Shown here piece after piece: positions 18,948-26,847 of a stretch of DNA of 64,000 nucleotides (the first letter of the stretch is position 1; each line of letters opens with the position of its first letter). Both the position numbers and the translations under genes were made by a program. Where the stretch lies: NCBI RefSeq assembly GCF_900187505.1, contig NZ_FYDL01000004.1, forward strand, positions 195,359 through 259,358, given 5' to 3'. The notes under the pieces are model-generated. The model was not told the origin of the DNA. It worked only from the letters and a program-made list of their open reading frames with translations, and did not search any database. This stretch comes from Pseudomonas sp. Irchel s3h17. GTDB taxonomy: Bacteria > Pseudomonadota > Gammaproteobacteria > Pseudomonadales > Pseudomonadaceae.

Positions 18948-19904
18948 ATGAAATTCGACCTCGCCTACTGCCTCAGCCTCGACGCCAAGCTGTCGATCTA
19001 TGACGTGCGCGACCTGAATTTCGACGAGACGATGGCGTTCGATTCCGCCCGGGAGCACTTCCAGTGCCCCAACGATGCCTGTCGGGCGGCGTTGGGCGAG
19101 GCGAGTGTGCTGGGGACGTTCAATGCCAAGAATGTGAACTACATCAGGACGCCGCACTTCAAGAACGTGCCCAGTACCCGGCACGTTGAGGGTTGTCCTT
19201 ATGCCAGCCTCAAGACATCAGGTTCCGAAGGTGCGGAAACGGACGATGGGCCGGAGGAGCATTTTCCGTCGGAGTTACTGCTGACCCGGCGTCAGTATGT
19301 GCGTAAGCCGTCCAGTCCGACGACGGCGACAGATGGGGGACAGGCTGCGTCGGAAACGCCTTCACCCGCTCGCCACATCGAGCACCCGCCCCAGGATTCG
19401 GCACCGAACAAGACCAGTGTCTTTGCCCATCCCGTGGAGTGCTTCGTTTCGAACTTCGATAACAAGGACCTGCTCAAGCGCATGCCGCTGAAGATCGGCG
19501 AGCACACGGCGTCTTACGGTGCATTCTTCAAGAAGATCGAGTACCTGCAGGACAACAAGGGGCTGATTTACTGGGGCAAGATCAAGGCGATCAAGGACTA
19601 CAACACCAGTTTCCGCATCGATTTCGAAAAGAAGGTCTGGCTCGACAAGAAGCCCTACTCGGTGAACGTTTACCTGAGCAAAAGCCTGGTCGAGAACTAC
19701 CGCAAGCGCAAAGCCTTCCTGGAGGAGATCAAGAGCGCCATCGACAGCGACCGGGAGTTGTTTTGCTTTTTCTATGGTGTGACGCCGGAGTTGAAGCAGG
19801 TGCCGAGCAAGAAAAACCCCGAGCAGACGTTCGGGGTGTTCAGTGGCGATATCGAGAATCTGGATCACTTCATCATTCGGGAGGTACCGGGATTGGAGGG
19901 CTGA
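18948..19904 (+). CDS. Protein of unknown function with possible Cys/His metal site
   Basis: The protein has 318 residues and I do not recognise the family. Near the N-terminus is Cys40-x4-Cys45 ... His70-x8-His79-x3-Cys83 (HFQCPNDAC, TPHFKNVP, RHVEGCPY), a spacing that looks like a metal-binding finger. Residues 90-170 are low in predicted structure (Ser, Pro, Gly, Thr rich). The C-terminal 145 residues look folded and basic-aromatic (YWGKIKAIKDYNTSFRIDF, ELFCFFYGVTPEL). No signal peptide or membrane segment. AAGGA at 18931 precedes the ATG. It sits between a REPIN and an SOS-box regulator, in the accessory stretch. Confidence 0.7.
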   Translation: MKFDLAYCLSLDAKLSIYDVRDLNFDETMAFDSAREHFQCPNDACRAALGEASVLGTFNAKNVNYIRTPHFKNVPSTRHVEGCPYASLKTSGSEGAETDDGPEEHFPSELLLTRRQYVRKPSSPTTATDGGQAASETPSPARHIEHPPQDSAPNKTSVFAHPVECFVSNFDNKDLLKRMPLKIGEHTASYGAFFKKIEYLQDNKGLIYWGKIKAIKDYNTSFRIDFEKKVWLDKKPYSVNVYLSKSLVENYRKRKAFLEEIKSAIDSDRELFCFFYGVTPELKQVPSKKNPEQTFGVFSGDIENLDHFIIREVPGLEG

Positions 19905-20004
19905 GCACCCAATAGCCCCATTGCTTCACCACCACCGATCCCCCGCCCCGCGGGGCCGCGACGCCACCCATCAAAAAATTGAGTTTGATCCGGACGCAAA
20001 ACAA

Positions 20005-20020
20005 CTGTACAAAAACACAG
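20005..20020 (+). promoter_or_regulatory. LexA-like box
   Basis: CTGTACAAAAACACAG fits the LexA pattern CTGT-N8-ACAG exactly, within the longer dyad ACTGT/ACAGT. It lies 40 bases before the XRE regulator gene, so that gene may be DNA-damage inducible. Binding by another repressor is an alternative. Confidence 0.5.
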
Positions 20021-20059
20021 TACTTGTTGATTTGCCACTCTCGACCCCGGAGAAAACCC

Positions 20060-20377
20060 ATGGCCGCTCTTGCGATGAAAATTACCCTGGAACGTATCGC
20101 CCTGTTCCAGTTCACCCCCAAACACAGCACGCAGGCCCGTGCGTTGCTGGGTTGGTCTCTGGAGACGTTGTCCAGGGAGGCCGGGGTCAGCGTTGAAGCG
20201 ATACAACGGTTCGAGGCCGGCGCTGAAGTGCTCGACGTCACCCGCCTGGCCCTCGCCTATCGGCTGGAGGCAGAGGGCCTGGTGTTCTTCCCGGGCTTTG
20301 CGCCGGGCAGAGCCATGAGTGTCCGGGGTTCAACCCCCGACCCGGTGGGACGCGCGGATTACGCGATGATTGAGTGA
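20060..20377 (+). CDS. XRE-family helix-turn-helix protein
   Basis: This 105-residue small DNA-binding protein has a single HTH at about 20-75 (ARALLGWSLETLSREAGVSVEAIQRFEAG..LDVTRLALAYRLEAEG), a Cro/C1-type fold. The ATG after GGAGAAAACCC is chosen; the open frame starts earlier but has no ribosome site. A LexA-like box lies upstream. The C-terminal tail (PGFAPGRAMSVRGSTPDPVG) has no known domain. Target genes are unknown; the following toxin-antitoxin genes have their own promoter. Confidence 0.8.
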   Translation: MAALAMKITLERIALFQFTPKHSTQARALLGWSLETLSREAGVSVEAIQRFEAGAEVLDVTRLALAYRLEAEGLVFFPGFAPGRAMSVRGSTPDPVGRADYAMIE

Positions 20378-20391
20378 TCGCGTTTCACGGC

Positions 20392-20419
20392 TTGACGATT
20401 ATCCCTAAATAGGTATATT
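20392..20419 (+). promoter_or_regulatory. Promoter of the toxin-antitoxin pair with operator-like palindrome
   Basis: TTGACG (20392-20397) and TATATT (20414-20419) are 16 bases apart, a good sigma-70 promoter. The spacer contains the palindrome CCTAAATAGG, a likely operator for the antitoxin. Confidence 0.65.
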
Positions 20420-20423
20420 TCAC

Positions 20424-20785
20424 ATGAGTACAGGGAAGCCACTCTTGTGGGTCGGTAGCAGTAAAAAGGACCTGAAACAGATGCCTGAAGGCATATGGAC
20501 GTTTTTGGGTTCGCCCTCCACTTGGCACAGGACGGCGCAAAGCATCCTCAAGCGAAACCATTGAAAGGTTTTGGTGGCGCGGGTGTACTTGAGGTCGTTG
20601 AAGACTTCAATACCAATACGTATCGAGCCGTATATACCGTTCGTTTTAAGACTGCGATTTACGTTCTCCACTGCTTTCAGAAGAAATCGACCAAGGGTAT
20701 CGAAACCGCCCAGTACGATATCGAACTGATCAAAACGAGGCTGCTTGCGGCCCAGAATCACGCAAAGGGATCAGGACATGATTGA
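20424..20785 (+). pseudogene. Toxin of RelE/HigB (Gp49) type, frameshifted
   Basis: Reading from ATG at 20424 gives MSTGKPLLWVGSSKKDLKQM then PEGIW and a stop at 20564. The rest of the toxin continues in another frame from DVFGFALHLAQ (20498) to LLAAQNHAKGSGHD (stop 20785). Homologues I know read M-P-E-x-x-x-x-VFGYAL without interruption, so one base is missing near 20490. The body (KPLKGFGGAGVLEVVED, YRAVYTVRF, YVLHCFQKKS) is typical of this mRNA-interferase family. As written the toxin cannot be made whole, unless ribosomes slip by -1 at GTTTTTGGG or an internal start is used; a sequencing error is also possible. Confidence 0.75.
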
Positions 20786-21098
20786 GATCGAAGAAAGCAC
20801 AGGCAATGTGTACGAAGACCTGGGTGGGGCCGACGCCAACGAAATGCGGGTTAAAGCGCAACTCGCCACCAAGATCGGCGAAATCATCAAAGCTCGTCAC
20901 CTGACCCAGGTTCAGGCTGCCGATATCCTGGGATTATCACAGCCCAAGCTTTCCGAAATGCTCCGTGGAAAATTTCGAGGCGTCAGTGAGGCCAAGATGA
21001 TGGAATGTCTTTCCCGTCTTGGCCGCGATATACAAATCGTCGTCAAGACCGTGCCGAGATCAAGGCGCGAAGGGCGGATTGAAGTGGTCTTTGCCTGA
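20778..21098 (+). CDS. XRE-family antitoxin, HigA-like
   Basis: This 106-residue protein overlaps the end of the toxin gene by 8 bases, the usual toxin-first order of higBA. The HTH lies at about 32-70 (IGEIIKARHLTQVQAADILGLSQPKLSEMLRGKF). These antitoxins bind their toxin and repress the shared promoter. The gene is intact although its toxin is not. ATG is preceded by GGGATCAGGAC inside the toxin gene. Confidence 0.88.
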   Translation: MIEIEESTGNVYEDLGGADANEMRVKAQLATKIGEIIKARHLTQVQAADILGLSQPKLSEMLRGKFRGVSEAKMMECLSRLGRDIQIVVKTVPRSRREGRIEVVFA

Positions 21099-21141
21099 TC
21101 ACTGACCATGGCGGAAGAACCAACGACTTCCGCCCGCCTCT

Positions 21142-22197
21142 CTAGCCGCTGACAACCACCGGCTCGACCTCCCCTTCAACCTCCAGCCACCAGGCTTCGC
21201 CCCGTTGCGGTTGACTCAGGCTGAAAGCCTCACCCATTTGCGGCGTGGCAATGGAGACATTGCGCTCCCAGGCCAGGGCCAGGATGCGATCGAAGGGTTC
21301 GTACCAGGCGTGCATCGACAGGTCGAAGGTGCCGTTGTGAATGGGTAGCAGCCAGCGCCCCTTGAGATCGATGTGGGCTTGCAGGGTTTGCTCCGGCTGC
21401 ATGTGAATCAGTGGCCAGTCGACGTTGTAGGCTCCGGTTTCCATCAAGGTCAGGTCGAAGGGCCCGAACTGTTCGCCGATTCGCTTGAAGCCGTCGAAGT
21501 AGCCGGTATCACCGCTGAAGAAAATGCGCCGGTCGGCGTCGATGATCACCCAGGAAGCCCAGAGCGTGCTATTGCCATCGAACAGTCCGCGACCGGAGAA
21601 GTGTTGCGAAGGGGTGGCAATGAAATGAATCCCGTCGACCTGGGTGCCCTCCCACCAATCCAGTTGACGCACTTTGTTGGCATCAATGCCCCACTTGATC
21701 AGGGTATCGCCGACACCCAACGGGGTGAGGAAGTACCGGGTTTTTTCGGCGAGCTTCAAGATGGACTGATGGTCCAGGTGATCGTAATGGTCATGGGACA
21801 GGATCACCGCTTCGATTTCCGGCAGTTCATCGAGGCTGATCGGTGGCTGGTGGAACCGTTTGGGGCCGGCCCATTGCACCGGGGAGGCGCGCTCGGCGAA
21901 CACCGGATCGGTCAGCCAGAATTTGTCGCGCAGTTTCAGCAGTACGGTGGAATGCCCCAGGCGAAACACGCTGTGATTGGGGGCGTCCAGCAGCTGTTGG
22001 CGGGTCAACCCCTGAACCGGCACGGCACCCGTTGGCCGTGTATTGGCAGGTTTGTGGAACAGCATGTTCCAGAAAACCCGCAAGCTCTTGCGCAAGCCCA
22101 GTTGATGGACGACCGCATGGTTGAGATAGCGCCCCTGTTCCTGTCGGGAGGTTTTCAGTTCCTTGGCGGTATCTGCCTGGTAAGAGAACGTGGCCAT
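21142..22197 (-). CDS. MBL-fold metallo-hydrolase (NAPE-PLD/UlaG-like)
   Basis: The 351-residue protein has the metal site HDHYDHLDH (about 160), further ligands in TPSQHFSGRG, FSGDTGYF and a late His in PIHNGTFDL. The pattern and length fit the beta-lactamase-superfamily group related to N-acyl-phosphatidylethanolamine phospholipase D. Substrate unknown. Start MATFSYQADTAKELK is preferred because of its GGAG site. It is divergent from a TetR regulator, with a TetR-type operator between them, so it is probably that regulator's target. Confidence 0.88.
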   Translation of the reverse strand: MATFSYQADTAKELKTSRQEQGRYLNHAVVHQLGLRKSLRVFWNMLFHKPANTRPTGAVPVQGLTRQQLLDAPNHSVFRLGHSTVLLKLRDKFWLTDPVFAERASPVQWAGPKRFHQPPISLDELPEIEAVILSHDHYDHLDHQSILKLAEKTRYFLTPLGVGDTLIKWGIDANKVRQLDWWEGTQVDGIHFIATPSQHFSGRGLFDGNSTLWASWVIIDADRRIFFSGDTGYFDGFKRIGEQFGPFDLTLMETGAYNVDWPLIHMQPEQTLQAHIDLKGRWLLPIHNGTFDLSMHAWYEPFDRILALAWERNVSIATPQMGEAFSLSQPQRGEAWWLEVEGEVEPVVVSG

Positions 22198-22308
22198 GTT
22201 GGTGGGACTCCAGAAAAACCAATGAGGCTGAGGGTTTTCTTTTCGGACGATAAATGGCCAATGCACGCACGCGTCAGCCGCAAACTCTAATTTTTTTTGC
22301 CGCACAAT

Positions 22309-22324
22309 TACACTGTACGGTGTA
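22309..22324. promoter_or_regulatory. TetR-type operator between MBL hydrolase and AefR-like gene
   Basis: TACACTGTACGGTGTA is a 16-bp palindrome with 7 of 8 paired positions, in the 204-base divergent intergenic region. Its size and place fit a TetR-family operator. Confidence 0.6.
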
Positions 22325-22401
22325 GTTTCAAGATTGCATCAAAGCCGGGACTAAGTAAACTGTGGAGTGTAATTATCCATTTACCTTGCCGAAGCGTATT
22401 T

Positions 22402-23010
22402 ATGACAGCTCTACAGCGCCTGACCGACCGTAAACGCGAAGCCATCGTTCAGGCGGCGATTGCCGAATTCCGCACCCACGGTTTCGACATCACCAGCATG
22501 GACAAGATCGCTGCGACGGCAGGCGTGTCCAAGCGCACCGTGTACAACCACTTCCCTAGTAAAGAAGAGCTGTTCGCGGAAATTCTGCAACGATTGTGGA
22601 CCAACGTCACCGCGCAGGAAGACACCGTCTACAACCCCGACCTGCCGGTTCGCGAGCAACTCAGCCAGTTGCTTCACTGTAAATTGACACTGCTGGCAGA
22701 CAACAGTTTCCTGGATCTGGCACGCGTGGCCATTGCCGCCACCATTCATACCCCGGAGCGGGTCCGGGACATGGTCTTGCGCATGGGCGAACGTGAAGAA
22801 GTACTCAGCGCCTGGATTCGCGCCGCTCAAGCTGACGGCAAGCTCAAGCCCGTCGATCCCGGCTTCGCCGCCCAACAAATGCACGGGATGCTCAAGGCCT
22901 TCGCCTTTTGGCCGCAGATTTCCATGAACGAACCGGCGTTATCTCCCAAGATGCAGACACAGGTCATAGAGTCGGCGCTGGACATGTTCCTGGCCTGCTA
23001 CCAGCGCTGA
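22402..23010 (+). CDS. TetR/AcrR-family regulator, AefR-like
   Basis: The 202-residue repressor has an N-terminal HTH (residues 10-55: REAIVQAAIAEFRTHGFDIT, MDKIAATAGVSKRTVYNHFP) and a helical ligand domain. The text is very close to AefR of P. syringae, a regulator of efflux and quorum-sensing traits. The frame is open 35 codons upstream, but MTALQRLTDRKREAI is the homologous start. It is divergent from the MBL hydrolase; the palindrome at 22309 is its likely binding site. Confidence 0.9.
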   Translation: MTALQRLTDRKREAIVQAAIAEFRTHGFDITSMDKIAATAGVSKRTVYNHFPSKEELFAEILQRLWTNVTAQEDTVYNPDLPVREQLSQLLHCKLTLLADNSFLDLARVAIAATIHTPERVRDMVLRMGEREEVLSAWIRAAQADGKLKPVDPGFAAQQMHGMLKAFAFWPQISMNEPALSPKMQTQVIESALDMFLACYQR

Positions 23011-23179
23011 ACTCCGGACTATCCTGACAACTGATGCCCCCTCCACCAGCGACTGGCTGGCGAGGGTGTTGATGAACGCGCGTGCAATAAATGACACTAT
23101 TGATGCGTGGCATCCGCTGGATGAACGCCCTGAATAAAACACAACAAAGTATTTCAGCGCGAACCGGGCACAGGGACTT

Positions 23180-24238
23180 ATGGAAAACCAACGCGGCAAA
23201 GGGCTGTCGTTTGCCAAGCGCATCTACAAACCCCGCATCATCGGCCTGAGCATTGGCGCCCTCAGCGTAGCAGCGGCACTCCATCCACTACAGGTTCCCG
23301 CCTGGGTCTGGGCCGCGCTGCTGTTCAACGCCGTGGTCTGGCCACACCTTGCATATCTACTGTCGACACGCTCGCCGTTTCCGTACAAGGCCGAACGCCA
23401 CAATCTGCTGTTCGATTCGCTGCTGGGCGGCTTCTGGGCCGCCAGCATGCAGTTCAACCCGCTGAGCACCGTGACCATCCTGTCAATGATGACGATGAAC
23501 AACGTGGCAGCCGGTGGCGTGCGCCTGCTCGTGCAGGGCAGCCTGGCACAACTGACAGGCGTAGCGGTTTCATGGTTGCTGCTCGGTGCAGCCTTCTCGC
23601 CGACGGTCAGCCAGCTCCAGGTTTACGCCTGCCTGCCGATGCTGACGCTCTACCCCCTGGCGGTTGGCATGGTCTGTTATCAATTGGCGATCAAACTGTC
23701 CGAGCACAAACGCACCCTCAGTGCCTTGAGCCGTACCGACAGCCTGACCGGGTTGCTCAATCACGGTGCCTGGAAAGACCTGCTGCAGATCACGTTCCAG
23801 CAGTGCCAGCAGCAACAGACCCAGGCCACCGTTGGCTTGATCGACATCGATCATTTCAAACTCATCAATGACAACTACGGGCATATCGTTGGCGATACCG
23901 TGCTGCGTCAACTCAGCCTCGAGCTAAAACGCAACCTGCGGGAAAACGATCTGGCGGGACGTTATGGAGGGGATGAGTTCTGCGTGATTCTGCCCGATCT
24001 GCCGCTGGAACATGCCACCGCGGTCATGGAGCGCCTGCGTGAAGTGTTCGGCAATTATCGCCACCCGCAAATACCCGGGCTCAGGGTCAGCCTGAGTATC
24101 GGCCTGGCCACCTGCCAGCCTCACTTCACCGATGCCGCCAGCTGGCTGGATGCCGCGGACAAGGCGCTGTACAGCGCCAAGAGCAATGGCCGCGACAGAA
24201 TCAGCAGCGCCGGCCGGTTCACGCCCTCAATCGCGTGA
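23180..24238 (+). CDS. Diguanylate cyclase with MASE2 membrane sensor
   Basis: The 352-residue protein has an N-terminal MASE2 domain with about five membrane helices (residues 15-165, starting RIYKPRIIGLSIGALSVA) and a C-terminal GGDEF domain (190-345). The catalytic signature is intact: RYGGDEFCVILPD, and IDIDHFKLINDNYGH precedes it. It should make cyclic di-GMP, promoting sessile life; AdrA/DgcC of enteric bacteria has the same layout. I see no RxxD inhibitory site right before GGDEF (ENDLAGRYGGDEF). It is not in an operon. Confidence 0.93.
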   Translation: MENQRGKGLSFAKRIYKPRIIGLSIGALSVAAALHPLQVPAWVWAALLFNAVVWPHLAYLLSTRSPFPYKAERHNLLFDSLLGGFWAASMQFNPLSTVTILSMMTMNNVAAGGVRLLVQGSLAQLTGVAVSWLLLGAAFSPTVSQLQVYACLPMLTLYPLAVGMVCYQLAIKLSEHKRTLSALSRTDSLTGLLNHGAWKDLLQITFQQCQQQQTQATVGLIDIDHFKLINDNYGHIVGDTVLRQLSLELKRNLRENDLAGRYGGDEFCVILPDLPLEHATAVMERLREVFGNYRHPQIPGLRVSLSIGLATCQPHFTDAASWLDAADKALYSAKSNGRDRISSAGRFTPSIA

Positions 24239-24244
24239 AAGGCG

Positions 24245-25132
24245 TCAGTGCGGCAAGCGAATGGCCCGCGCCAATTGATCAAACAAGGTCACCACCGAAC
24301 GCAATGCGCGACAGTCCGGCCGGGTCAGTAACCACAGGCTGGTGTCGTAGCCTTGCAGGGGGTCGCTCAGGGGTCGCACGCCTTGCGCGGGATCGATCAG
24401 AAAGTCCGGCAGCGCTGCCACACCCAGCCCGGCGCGCACCAACTCGGTCACGGCGAGCATGCTGTTGCAGCGATAGCCCGGGATCACGCCAGGCAGTTGC
24501 TGACGACGCCAGATGACCGTCGGATGGTCGGGCAGAAAGTCATCCGGCGCGATCCAGCTCAGGCGTGACAAATCACCCTGATCCACCGCCTGCAAATAGG
24601 CGGTACTGGCGCACACCCTGTATGACACCGCCCCCAATCGCCGCCCTACCAGATGCTCCGGGGGAGAACGGGTCAGGCGCAAGGCGATATCGGCATCGCG
24701 ACGGCTGAGGTTGGCGAAATCATTGGAGGTACTCAGCTCCAGGGTCAACGCCGGGTACGACGGCATGAACTGCGCCAAGGCAGGCAACAGCAAGGCATGC
24801 AACACCGAGTCGGTACAGGTCAGACGCACGGTGCCACTGATGACTTCACCGCCCTGCTCCACCCCGATACGCGCCGCTTCCAGCGCCTGCTCGGCACGCT
24901 CGGCCTGTTCGGCGAGGGTTCGGGCCAGGCTGGTCGGCAAGTAGCCCGCGCGGCTCTTGTCGAACAGCACCTGGCCCAACGCGGCTTCCAGGCGCCGCAC
25001 CGCACGAAACACCGTGGACACATCGACCTTCAACAGTGCCGCCGCCCGGGCCAGGGAGCCGCCGCGCACCAACGCCAGAATCAGGGCCAGGTCAGGGTAG
25101 TCCAGTCGATAGTGCAGCGGTGCATTGATCAC
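24245..25132 (-). CDS. LysR-family transcriptional regulator
   Basis: The 295-residue protein has an N-terminal winged HTH (LALILALVRGGSLARAAALLKVDVSTVFRAVRRLEAALG) and a periplasmic-binding-like effector domain (VRLTCTDSVLHALLLPALAQF, DIALRLTR, GLGVAALPDFL). The start is uncertain: GTG at 25132 (MINAPLHYRLDYPDL) gives normal length, while an in-frame TTG lies a few codons earlier. The gene is divergent from the amidotransferase-like gene; a direct repeat AACGCCAAT (25139, 25161) and ATTG-N13-CAAT in the gap look like LysR sites. Confidence 0.88.
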   Translation of the reverse strand: MINAPLHYRLDYPDLALILALVRGGSLARAAALLKVDVSTVFRAVRRLEAALGQVLFDKSRAGYLPTSLARTLAEQAERAEQALEAARIGVEQGGEVISGTVRLTCTDSVLHALLLPALAQFMPSYPALTLELSTSNDFANLSRRDADIALRLTRSPPEHLVGRRLGAVSYRVCASTAYLQAVDQGDLSRLSWIAPDDFLPDHPTVIWRRQQLPGVIPGYRCNSMLAVTELVRAGLGVAALPDFLIDPAQGVRPLSDPLQGYDTSLWLLTRPDCRALRSVVTLFDQLARAIRLPH

Positions 25133-25210
25133 TTGGGCAAACGCCAATATTGATTGCGTGAACGCCAATTTATAGTGGCCTCCAGGAATCAACAAGCCTC
25201 GGGAGCCTCC

Positions 25211-25918
25211 ATGCAAACGTCCCCTCACCTGCGCATCGCCCTGATCGGTGACTACGACCCACACGTCATCGCCCACCAGGCCATTCCTGTGGCGCTGAAC
25301 CGGGCCGCGCAGCACGCCGACCTTGATGTTCGGTTTCACTGGCTGGCCACCGACCAAATCGACGCCGGTACCCGTTTCACTGACTTCGATGGCTTCTGGT
25401 GCGTGCCCGCCAGCCCTTATCGCCACACCAACGGCGCGCTGCGGGCGATTGAATATGCCCGTGAACAACGCCGGCCGTTCCTCGGCACGTGCGGCGGTTT
25501 TCAGCATGCGGTGCTTGAGTACGCCCGTAACGTGCTGGGCTGGGCCGATGCCGAGCATGCTGAAACCTCGCCGGACGCCGCTCGCGCCGTGCTCTCGCCA
25601 CTGGCCTGTTCACTGGTCGAGGCCGTCGACCGCATTCACTTGATCGAGGGTTCGCTGATCGCCCGTGCCTACGTCAGCCACGACATTCAGGAAGGTTACC
25701 GGTGCCGCTACGGGGTCAATCCCGAGTTCGAGCGCGCGCTGCTCAATCAGGACCTGCATGCCACCGGCCACGACGCGGCGGGTGAGGTGCGAGCCGTGGA
25801 ATTGCACGATCATCCGTTTTTCGTCGCGACCTTGTTTCAACCCGAACGCGCAGCGCTCGCCGGCAAACACGTGCCCTTGGTCGACGCCTTGGTCCAGGCC
25901 TGCGCGAGGCACCGCTGA
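25211..25918 (+). CDS. CTP-synthase C-terminal-region-related protein (class I glutamine amidotransferase-like)
   Basis: The 235-residue protein resembles only the glutaminase half of CTP synthase. The nucleophile Cys94 lies in FLGTCGGFQHAVLEYARN and the His-Glu part of the triad in HPFFVATLFQPE near the C-terminus. There is no synthetase domain, so the amide acceptor, if any, is a separate protein. Relatives are annotated as CTP synthase C-terminal region-related (seleno)proteins; here the position is an ordinary Cys. The stop codon overlaps the next gene start (TGATG). Confidence 0.87.
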   Translation: MQTSPHLRIALIGDYDPHVIAHQAIPVALNRAAQHADLDVRFHWLATDQIDAGTRFTDFDGFWCVPASPYRHTNGALRAIEYAREQRRPFLGTCGGFQHAVLEYARNVLGWADAEHAETSPDAARAVLSPLACSLVEAVDRIHLIEGSLIARAYVSHDIQEGYRCRYGVNPEFERALLNQDLHATGHDAAGEVRAVELHDHPFFVATLFQPERAALAGKHVPLVDALVQACARHR

Positions 25919-26241
25919 TGATTGCCAACACACCGGCGGCGCCTTACTACGCGGTCATCTTCACTTCGCTGCGCACCGCTGGGGATCAAGGCTATGGCCA
26001 GGCCGCGCAACGCATGCTCGACCTGGCCCGCGATCAACCGGGGTTTCTCGGCGTGGAGTCGGCGCGGGGTGAGGACGGGCTGGGGATCACCGTGTCCTAC
26101 TGGGCCAGCGAGGCAGCAATCCTCGCCTGGAAGCATCACGCCGAACACAGTGCCATCCGCGAGCAAGGACGCTCGACCTGGTACGAAGCGTTTCACACCC
26201 GGGTGTGCAAGGTTGAGCGCGCGTACGGCTTCGAGCGGTAA
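25918..26241 (+). CDS. Antibiotic biosynthesis monooxygenase (ABM) domain protein
   Basis: This 107-residue single ABM ferredoxin-like domain (YYAVIFTSLRTAGDQGYGQAAQRMLDLARDQPGFLGVESAR, then ITVSYWASEAAILAWKHHAEH) is of the heme-free small-molecule or stress type. It overlaps the amidotransferase-like gene by one base, so both are translated together. Substrate unknown. Confidence 0.85.
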   Translation: MIANTPAAPYYAVIFTSLRTAGDQGYGQAAQRMLDLARDQPGFLGVESARGEDGLGITVSYWASEAAILAWKHHAEHSAIREQGRSTWYEAFHTRVCKVERAYGFER

Positions 26242-26272
26242 GTTGCAGCACGCCTCAGGCGCCTTGAAACCC

Positions 26273-26599
26273 TCAGCCCTGCACCAGACTCCTCACCGCC
26301 GAGATCTCCGGCAGGTCCTCACGACGCATGTACACCCGCAACGGTTCGGTGATGTTGATCCGGTCATCGATATTCTGCTCCAGCAGCAACCGGATCAACT
26401 CACGCTTGAGGGTCATGGTCTGGCCGTCTTCGCACGCCCAGACGAACTCGCTGGCCGGGATGATGGCATCGTCGGCGACATCCATGCCGAACGAGTCTTC
26501 GCTGAAACGGACGATGTAGTGAGCGGTCTTGCGATTGAAGCCGACGAAACCGTTGAGTTGGTCGGCGGCCTGGCAGATGAGCTCGGACGTGATGCGCAT
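26273..26599 (-). CDS. Conserved Pseudomonas protein of unknown function
   Basis: The 108-residue soluble protein starts MRITSELICQAADQLNGFVG. No known domain seen; the middle (YIVRFSEDSFGMDVADDAII) looks like a beta-rich fold and the rest helical, ending in an acidic-basic tail. The start given has upstream GGACGCACCTG only weakly like a ribosome site; the frame is open another 52 codons but that part reads as non-coding. It stands alone. Confidence 0.65.
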   Translation of the reverse strand: MRITSELICQAADQLNGFVGFNRKTAHYIVRFSEDSFGMDVADDAIIPASEFVWACEDGQTMTLKRELIRLLLEQNIDDRINITEPLRVYMRREDLPEISAVRSLVQG

Positions 26600-26847
26600 G
26601 GTAAACCTCACAGGTGCGTCCCGAAGGACAGCTGAACGATGGTTTACACGCAGGGCGGGCTGAAGATTGTTGCGGGTTTCCCTCTGGCGGGGAAATGGCT
26701 GGAGCGGATCGTACTGCAAAGGACTGCACAAATGCGCGGGAAAAATCGCCCTCATGGATGTTTATGTCGGTCTGGCGATAGCACATCCTGCGCTCAATTG
26801 TTAAAAGGTACTCTTTTGCAATTGCATCTTACGAAAGGACCTCGACC

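Noticed and set aside
25211-25918. Selenoprotein
   Set aside because: The key residue is encoded by a normal Cys codon and no in-frame TGA interrupts the gene.
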